From Sisyra terminalis (taxonomy: Eukaryota > Arthropoda > Insecta > Neuroptera > Sisyridae), in contig OY292278.1 in NCBI GenBank assembly GCA_958496175.1, positions 26,412,001-26,476,000 of the forward strand: a DNA stretch of 64,000 nt, written 5' to 3'. Shown here piece after piece: positions 57,250 to 64,000 of the stretch. A program made the position numbers and the translations under genes. Under the pieces are notes generated by a model, which worked only from the letters and a program-made list of their open reading frames with translations, made no database searches and had not been told where the DNA came from. Position 1 is the first letter of the stretch. Each line of letters begins with the position of its first letter.

Positions 57250-57447
57250 ATGTCGATGGTGTTGTGTCCCGTTGGATGTTGCAGCAAAGAAGCCAGAAAG
57301 AAAATAACAGTAACAATCCCCCACTTGGATGCGGACGAAGACAGACTTGTTAAACACAAATACAAGGAAATATTTCCATCGAACCTATATGTAACACATA
57401 ATGAAATATGCCTATGTAGCGATGGAAATGTAAATGAGTGTTGGTGA
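57250..57447 (+). CDS. Small cysteine-containing ORF or exon, unidentified
   Basis: Open frame of about 65 codons: MSMVLCPVGCC, then VTIPHLDADEDRLVKHKYKE and a C-terminal EICLCSDGNVNECW-stop. An acceptor-like TGTTGCAG at 57284 could begin an exon within it. The C-x-C-x-D-G-x4-C spacing resembles the end of a pacifastin-type inhibitor repeat, but the other cysteines of that fold are missing, so this is only a resemblance. The block is GC-richer than its flanks and lies 280 bases upstream of the promoter at 57733. Confidence 0.2.
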   Translation: MSMVLCPVGCCSKEARKKITVTIPHLDADEDRLVKHKYKEIFPSNLYVTHNEICLCSDGNVNECW

Positions 57448-57732
57448 TTGGGCGTTATATTTGATAAGTAGGCACTTGATATGGATTTGAAATAATGGTA
57501 GTTGCCGATGCCGATGTTAGTGCCGCGATGAATTGAATTTCCTCGTTATGAGGAGAATTTAGTTTTGACGAAAACAAATCCGTTGCACAAGTCGAGCAGT
57601 GAGGAGTCGATCGTGATCGAAATTTGAGTTCGCAGGGTCTTAAATAGGTCTTACATCAAAATTCACTGCGACAGTTCAAAATCAACAGTTGCTTTTGAAA
57701 GATCTCAATTGAGTTGTGGTAGAGCACTACTG

Positions 57733-57767
57733 TATTTATACTGGCTACTGTTCGACATAGTTTAGTC
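57733..57767 (+). promoter_or_regulatory. Core promoter of the MRVLFV gene
   Basis: TATTTATA (57733-57740) and TTAGTC (57762-57767, A at 57764), spacing 31. The leader to the ATG is 69 nt. Confidence 0.6.
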
Positions 57768-57832
57768 GAGTTTTACTGTTGACGACAATTGCGGACAGCC
57801 CAAATCGAAATATTGTCGAAGACATAGCAACA

Positions 57833-57850
57833 ATGCGAGTGCTTTTTGTG
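57833..57850 (+). CDS. First coding exon of a probable secreted-protein gene
   Basis: ATG at 57833 begins MRVLFV, and the exon stops at GTG|GTATGTTG, an almost consensus donor at 57851. A six-codon first exon with a hydrophobic start, a TATA promoter and a short leader is the usual start of insect cuticular and other secreted-protein genes, the rest of the signal peptide lying in exon 2. No acceptor followed by a convincing frame was found between 57851 and the right edge, so exon 2 lies beyond the window or has been missed. Phase 0, as in the gene at 42239. Confidence 0.55.
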
Positions 57851-59090
57851 GTATGTTGAAGATTTTATTTTCTTGCATAAATTTAAGCTTCCCTACTAAT
57901 GAATCAAATTTTCTTATCGTATAAATTATTAAATCAATTATTTAAATAATTAATCAAAAAAATATATTTTTATTTCATTTCTACAAAATATTATTCATTC
58001 AGCTAAACTTTAGATGATTCAACTATAGTACCTTACTTAATCGATAAGATTTGCTTAATTTCATTTCCCTAAATATTTGGTAAGACAAAGGATTTTTGTT
58101 TTGTTTTGCATATTAATTCTAATAAGTTACATATCAATATTTTTTGAATTAATGATCCAATAATTTATTTCAACCCTACAATAATTATTTATTTTTATCC
58201 CATCCATTATATCTCATAATGCTTTTATAAATATCATAAATATTATAAATATTAAAATTATTAATAAATTTTCTTTGAAAATTAGTCTCTAATAGCTAAG
58301 GTTGGACACAGTTTATGAATTTCAAATTGTTAATTTCCATATACCTACATACAGTTTTAAGTGGGAAACGGTCTTTTTAAGAGTATGAAGTTTAATTCTT
58401 ACAATTTCCGTAATTAAGTTCTATAATATTTTCATAATATCTACAACGGTTTTGAACTTTATTCTAAATTAAAACAAAGAATGTTAATTAGTAGAATTTG
58501 TAATTTTAAATTCTTCCCAAAAAGTTCAATATACAAATACAGATACAGAAAGTCGTTGCCAAGTTTTATTTTTTTTCATTTCATTCCACATACCATTGAG
58601 TAATAAAAACTTTATTTTTCGACTAATTACACTGGCTTCCTCGGTGAAAAATTATTCTTTTTTTTGGTTTTTTAAAAATAGTTTAAAATATCTCCCAGCT
58701 TTGATAGCAGTATTCAAGGGTTGGAGTGTAGTTCCTGTGGGCTTAAAGCTCATTTGAAAATAATTAAAAAAAACATAGTAAATGAAGGAATAAAAAATAA
58801 AATTAAAATACAGATTTTTTTTAAAAAACGTTATCGAAATTGGTATTTTATTTTAGTCCTTCCGATCTATGTTATCTGTCTCCGTCTATAATCACAAACG
58901 ATTATAGCATTAGTATATTAGTGATGATTTAATTTCCATTTATAAAAGGTTTCACATGGGTTTAACCGGTTTAACTTTGCCTTTTACCCAAATTATCTTT
59001 TTATGTTCCAAGTATGACTAAAACGTAGAAAGTTTATTTAAAACTATAAGATTTCATTGCAACAGGGAAGCAACTGGAAGCAATGTTTTC
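57851..59090. other. AT-rich DNA, probably first intron of the MRVLFV gene
   Basis: No exon recognised. Confidence 0.5.
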
Positions 59091-59094
59091 GAGC

Positions 59095-59665
59095 CCCCGG
59101 TTGTAGAGGGCTTCTTTATTTATTTATTATTAATATATTTGCGGTTTAAAGCCAAAGTGGAGTCAGTCATATTATTGTGTTTCGGAGATATAAGAGCTTT
59201 TATCCAAATAGCTATCAAAAATCCCACGTACGAGGTGTTTTGACCTACTATCTAGCGGTATAATAATGAAGCTTTGACTTACTTCACTTTTCTATTAAAG
59301 AAAAAATCGTTTCAGCTTATAAAAGCGGAAAATTTATATTCAAAATAATGACTTACACCACTTTGACTGTAAGCGGTTTATTAAAAAAAATATATATAAT
59401 CAACTTTTTTTAAATTAAAAATATTCTGTTCCAAACTATTGGTAAAATAACATTAAATAAAATCATAATGAAAATATTGCCGGAAAAATGTTTTTTTATG
59501 CTTTATGACTAGATTTATGGAAAATGTAATTTTTCATTTTCTAAGTCTTTTGATTTGATTATATTTTTCTTATTAGTTTAAGCTAAAAAATATTATTCCT
59601 TTGTATTTACCGTTGAAATATAGTGAAACTAGTAGAGGTCCCCAAGTTGGAATTTGCTTTTGGAC
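59095..59665 (+). repeat. Dispersed repeat shared with 9.4-10.2 kb
   Basis: Same ordered words as 9395-10165, ending GGTCCCCAAGTTGGAATTTG. The overlapping frame from 59601 belongs to this repeat and is not a recognised protein. Confidence 0.5.
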
Positions 59666-59900
59666 CAAAAAAGGCATATTACGCTACTGGTATTCAGCAA
59701 ATATAAATTCAATAAGTTTATCAAAATTGCAAGAAAAATATCTTTCAGAATCCATTAAAGATTTTGAATTATTCAAAGAAGAGAATGAAAATATAACTAC
59801 ATTATCTTTACGGCGCTTATTTTTTTGCAAATATTTTTTTCTTACTATTTCTTAATATTTTTCAATATAAATATTAAGTTCTATTTTTTATATATGGAGA

Positions 59901-60455
59901 TAGGGCTGTCAAAGATACTTCTGAAAAGTTTCTAGGTACTAGATAAACTACATTTTTAACATGTATCCGAAGTTATATTGGGTACCTAGTTACTCTTAAA
60001 AAAGGAGCTTAAATACTTATCTTAAGTTACTTGTAAAGATACTTAAAAAGTTACAGTATATACTATGTAAGTTCTAAGTTTCGTAAAGTATATACATACA
60101 TATATACAGTAAAGTTGATAGGTAATCAATAATGTATTTTTTATCTTTACTAATGTAAGGAAATTATGTAAGTTTAATTCCCTGTAAAAACAACACACTT
60201 TAAAAACATTAGAACATTAATATTAGAGGTATAAATTGAACTAAATAAAACCAAATAAAACTCAATATCTCATCTCTCGATTTCTCGACATCTAAATTAC
60301 TTTCCGGTATCTAAGATTCTATTTGACTTACAATAAACAGTTCCGTTTAAAAAGTATCTAAAACATTAGCTATTTTTTACCAAAAAATAAAGGAACAAAG
60401 ATATAGTATCTTAGATACGTTAAAGTAACTTGGATACTTTTTTCTGGCAGCTCTG
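59901..60455 (+). mobile_element. hAT-type MITE, family CAGAGCTGCCAG, copy 3
   Basis: Termini TAGGGCTGTCAAAGATACTT and TTTTTTCTGGCAGCTCTG. Flanks TATGGAGA (59893-59900) and TGTAGAGA (60456-60463) match at six of eight. Same internal short-word repetition as the other copies. Confidence 0.8.
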
Positions 60456-60459
60456 TGTA

Positions 60460-62385
60460 GAGAAAATGTAGAACAAAGCTGCAAGATTCATAGATTTTTT
60501 TTTATTACTATGCCAAGTAAAATTAAATTCAATTATTTAATTTAATTAAAAATTTTAAATATTTTTTTTAAAAGCACTTAAGCGGAAAAAAATTGTCTGC
60601 TTTATTTTTAAGATCTAAAGATCTGATAATAATGGCTGATTCAAATTTTAATAACATACCTGCGTAGCTTAATCTTCGGCAATTCTCAATCTTTTAAGAT
60701 TTTATTTTTTATTTACCTTTTTTTTTTCTTGCATACCTCAACAACTCTTCTTCTCTCGATATCTCCAATTTACGATCTTGTGAAAGTAAAAGTGTTGGGC
60801 TTCGGGATTGAATTCAATGTCTGCACACGTTTTTCGTCGGTCTGCCTTTGATTGCATCTCTTTCAGAGTACAAGTTTCGGGGTCAAGGTTTTTTCGATTT
60901 CATTCAATAAATAATTGACTACAATATAATTTTTGAGTAACAAAAAAATGAAAAAAAGTTATTAATTGGTATTTAAATTGGTGATTACCACGAAAATTAC
61001 TTTTGAAAAATCAAGGTTTTAGTTAGTTTAATGAAGCTTTTTTTTCTGATCATTTTTAATTTGAAATTTTAGGACCTTTTGGTTGTTAAGTACATGAACT
61101 TTATGGCTTAAAACCGCAAATGTTAAGACGTAGGTATATCAAATTTTGCATGAATCTTAATAGGAATTGATCTCATTTGCATTGAAACATAACGGAATTC
61201 GATATTTAACATGCCAAAGAACTTTAAAAATATCCAACTAAACAGCCAAATCATTCTTAAGTTCTTCAGCTGAATCTCATATGTCTTCAAGAACAACCAA
61301 TCCATCAAATGTCAGTAAAGCTCTCCGTTAATCTCCGTTTATGACAACACGGGTGGCCCTTGATCTTAAACGCAATCTTAAGTAATGCAGCCATATGTTT
61401 GATACAGTTTCATTACTGAAGAATAAAGTTCAAGTTCATAGTCGCAAAACTGGTCGCATGGCAATGTTTTTTAAAAAAGGCAATTTGTTAAAGTAATCGT
61501 CTTCAAGTGTCGCGCAAACGTTAATGTCACTGAACTTGGATAACCTTCTTGCGTTCCTCGTAGTCTTTTGCTCGCATCAGATTTATAAATAGCCGATTTA
61601 TATTTATACTAACTTATATTTTTATGGCCTCTTAGTGACCCTTTTATACTTTTATGGACTCCATTACCACTCATGTAACACCATATAATTTACAAAATAA
61701 AAAAAAAAAACTATATTTATCTTTCCCAAAGAACTCGACTTATTTATTAATTAATTTCTTTTTATTTTTGATACTTTTAACACTTCAGTTTGAAATTCAT
61801 ACATTTGTTATGTATAATTAAATCCAAAACTGTTGCCAAAAGGCAACTTCTTGGTTTCGCTCTTTATGTCACGTTTAAATCTCCCACATTTTTTGCCTTT
61901 TTTAATTTCTAGTCAAATAAATTAAAATGCTTTACTGTTAACTATCAAATCCACAGAAATTAACCTTTTTTTCTGAAGGTGTAGACCACATGATGACTCT
62001 TCTGCCAATTAAATCAAAGCCGAATCGGCATTTTTTTAATATTGTTGATTTTCTGATAAATTTTTGAATTCGATTTTATAGTTCATTCTTCTTTTTAATC
62101 CTTAATCCTAATACCGTTGCCGATGTATAGTGATCAATATGGTTGCCATTCAGTGTATTCTAAATTATTTAGGTCCTTTTGGACAGTTCTTCTTCAACGA
62201 TAACGTTCATTTGCTTGTTATATTATAGACACGACATTCAAATCCAAGAGCTTTTCCACCACTTTGAACCACCAACGGGTCGGTAATCCGTTTCCTTTTC
62301 CGTTCAGGTTATCTCTGTACCATTAGTTATTCCCTGATGTAATTGTGGCATGCGAAGTGACCAAAAAAAAAACTCGAGAATTCAT
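60460..62385. other. AT-rich DNA with one exon-like patch
   Basis: Apart from the patch at 60738-60899, no gene or repeat was recognised. Confidence 0.5.
60738..60857 (-). CDS. Possible small ORF or terminal exon, 39 codons
   Basis: On the minus strand the frame MQSKADRRKTCADIEFNPEA, then HFYFHKIVNWRYREKKSC, stops at 60738. AATAAA follows within about 30 bases. The frame is open upstream to 60899. Balanced amino-acid composition and higher GC than the flanks suggest coding, but there is no strong acceptor and no homology that I recognise. Confidence 0.22.
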   Translation of the reverse strand: MQSKADRRKTCADIEFNPEAQHFYFHKIVNWRYREKKSC

Positions 62386-62387
62386 CC

Positions 62388-62600
62388 ATGCTAGCGAAAA
62401 GACTTATATAGAAGTTCAATTCCTTGTTAACAATATGGACGAAATTAAGGCTATTCTGCCGGTAAGTCTCAGAGCTTCTGTAGCCCACCACTACAGTTGA
62501 CTAACCGAAGCTTTGAGATTTACCGGCAGAATAGTCGAAATTTCGATCATATCAATTGAACTTCTGCATAAGTCTCTCTTCTTCAATACGTTAGCGAAGA
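62388..62600. repeat. Near-complete hairpin, about 205 bp
   Basis: Left arm GACTTATATAGAAGTTCAAT through CTATTCTGCCGGTAAGTCTC is mirrored by GAGATTTACCGGCAGAATAG through ATTGAACTTCTGCATAAGTC. The short loop is around 62485-62500. A MITE-type foldback with no coding. Confidence 0.8.
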
Positions 62601-62793
62601 GAGTCTCCGAACTGACTGGACTTCATTTTACTTTTCTGTACACCATATTAGAAAATGTTATCAATCGTTTTTTTCCTTAAGAAAGTTCGATTTTTTATGT
62701 AAACTTTTGTAGTAAACTGGGTATCGTCCATTCATACTGACGATTGTGATTTACGGTTTTGTAAATCGAAAAAAAAAATTTAGACACAATTTC

Positions 62794-63426
62794 TTAAGGC
62801 GTTTCTCACGTGTAATAGATTCAAAAAATCGATTTTGTTTTGATGAAGTTGCTTTTTTAACACATTTGAAGTAAGTGGTAAGGTAGTTTTTTTAAATTTT
62901 AAGCTTATATAATACAAAGATACAGTTAAGTTCCTACAATTTTAATTGTACTTGAAAATTTAAAAGCGATTTTCCCCAAAAAATTGTTTTACAAACTTTT
63001 CTCCATCATATTTTAAAAATATTTGTTTCCATTATATCTTGAGTTTGACCCATTATATCTTTATTTATATTTCTTTATAACAAAAACTTTTCTTCATAAG
63101 TATGCCAAAACTCCAATTTTTCATATTTTCAATTGATTAAAGCTCATTTCATACCTTAAAGTTTTCTGATTAAACCACCATTTTTTACTTGGGATTAATC
63201 AATCATCAATAATCGTAGAGATAGTGAGCGTACATTTTTGGAGACGGGTGTCTTCGAAGCGCTATTGTAGATGCTCTACTGTAGATTTTTGCCTAGAAAT
63301 TTATTTCCATATGCTTAAAATAAATATAAACAAATGATAAAAACTCAAAGTTCTATCGTCATCATTGGTTCTCGAAACCCAAAAAATCCTATAAAATCAG
63401 ACCCTGACACGGGAGAACCCCCTTAA
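62794..63426. mobile_element. TTAAGGGGG element, copy B, complete
   Basis: From TTAAGGCGTTTCTCACGTG to CACGGGAGAACCCCCTTAA, 633 bp, with imperfect inverted ends. Internal words match copies A and C in order. No transposase frame. Confidence 0.7.
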
Positions 63427-63604
63427 CGGTTGGTAACTTAACAAAACAATAGAAGTTCATTTCCTTTAAAATTTCCCCTATTGATTATTGGTGGTTTTGG
63501 TTAAGACCTTAATTGGAGTTCCAGAAACAAAACTACATGATTTTTTAAACAATATATTAAAAATTTGTTGTTTTTTTATTTATGTAATATATTAACAAAA
63601 ATAA

Positions 63605-63835
63605 TCAATAAACATATATTTGAACAAAAATTCAAATAAAAGTATTTGACGTATTGCCCAGATACGTATTTCTATTGCCAAGCAATTTCCTCAGTGGTCA
63701 TCAAGTAGTGTTAGATCGCTCTGCAACTGCTATGTAATGAATCACACTGTGTCTTAGGAAGATTACTTGGCAATCGAAATACTTATCTGGACAATACGTC
63801 AATAATACATTTGTTTGTTTTTTTGTTCAAGTCTA
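63605..63835. repeat. Hairpin MITE sharing motif with the 20.6-kb element
   Basis: Arms TTGACGTATTGCCCAGATAC...ATTGCCAAG and CTTGGCAAT...CTGGACAATACGTCAA are inverted. The inner CAGTGGTCATCAAGTAGT matches the arms of 20613-21396. Confidence 0.7.
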
Positions 63836-64000
63836 TGTTATAGTTTACTTTTGTAATTTATATTTTTACATATATTTATTTACATTTTATTTTGTACATA
63901 CAAAAAAAGACCACAATATATTTTTTGTATACTGCATAAACAGTATAACTCTGTTCATAGTTAGCAGAAAATTTTAATATGCAAATTATTTGAAAAAGTA

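Noticed and set aside
59601..59855. Plus-strand 84-codon ORF as exon 2 of the MRVLFV gene
   Set aside because: It starts inside a dispersed repeat shared with 10.1 kb, lacks a signal-peptide continuation and has no good acceptor in phase.
1..64000. CRISPR arrays, bacterial operons, rRNA genes, viral genes
   Set aside because: No spaced direct repeats, Shine-Dalgarno-led gene runs, rRNA core sequences or recognisable viral proteins were seen.

Overview
Eukaryotic, AT-rich, gene-poor DNA that reads as an insect (at least arthropod) genome. The signs are TATA boxes about 30-35 bases upstream of TCAGT-like initiators, short introns with arthropod-type splice sites, a secreted cuticle-like gene whose signal peptide follows a tiny first exon, and a transposon load of jockey-type LINEs, hAT MITEs, tRNA-derived SINEs and Ty3-type solo LTRs. 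There are no operons, no rRNA and no CRISPR. Almost all open frames over 60 codons look like chance or transposon debris.

Genes. (1) A minus-strand gene enters at 16 kb and runs off the left edge: 5'UTR exon 15586-15738 (initiator at 15738), start-codon exon 15310-15367, a 15.25-kb intron, then coding exon 1-56 joined in a compatible phase. A second minus-strand promoter at 7673-7712, inside a CpG-rich block, may be an alternative start that begins translation at an internal Kozak-type ATG in exon 1-56. (2) A small plus-strand terminal-exon candidate lies at 41609-41773. (3) A complete two-exon plus-strand gene for a 119-residue secreted cuticle-like protein spans 42160-42815. (4) A plus-strand first exon with core promoter at 57733-57850 encodes MRVLFV and then a GT donor; its second exon is not visible. 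Several GC-rich blocks (7.5-7.9, 15.6-16.2, 19.3-19.7, 23.6-23.9, 24.2, 28.9, 31.4, 35.6-35.9, 49.9, 57.2-57.8, 60.75 kb) stand out from the AT background and may be regulatory or small exons.

Mobile DNA. LINE debris: jockey/R1-like RNase H and RT pieces at 5.35-6.6, 26.1, 33.6, 43.2-44.5 and 46.8 kb, plus a second LINE family at 13.2, 33.9 and 52.2 kb. hAT-type MITEs whose target-site duplications can be read directly lie at 11647, 32096, 44798, 48738, 55209, 56542 and 59901. Solo LTRs lie at 30181 and 32933, and a SINE at 2271. Foldback elements lie at 14.3, 20.6, 36.4, 39.8, 62.4 and 63.6 kb.

The most unusual object is a 280-bp insertion at 55688-55967, nested in a hAT element with its own 9-bp duplication. 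It is a long hairpin carrying the hammerhead-ribozyme-like boxes CTGATGA and GAAACGCGTC, recalling Penelope-like retroelement termini. The other notable results are the long-range exon structure at the left and the recurrent head-to-head pairs of truncated LINE fragments.
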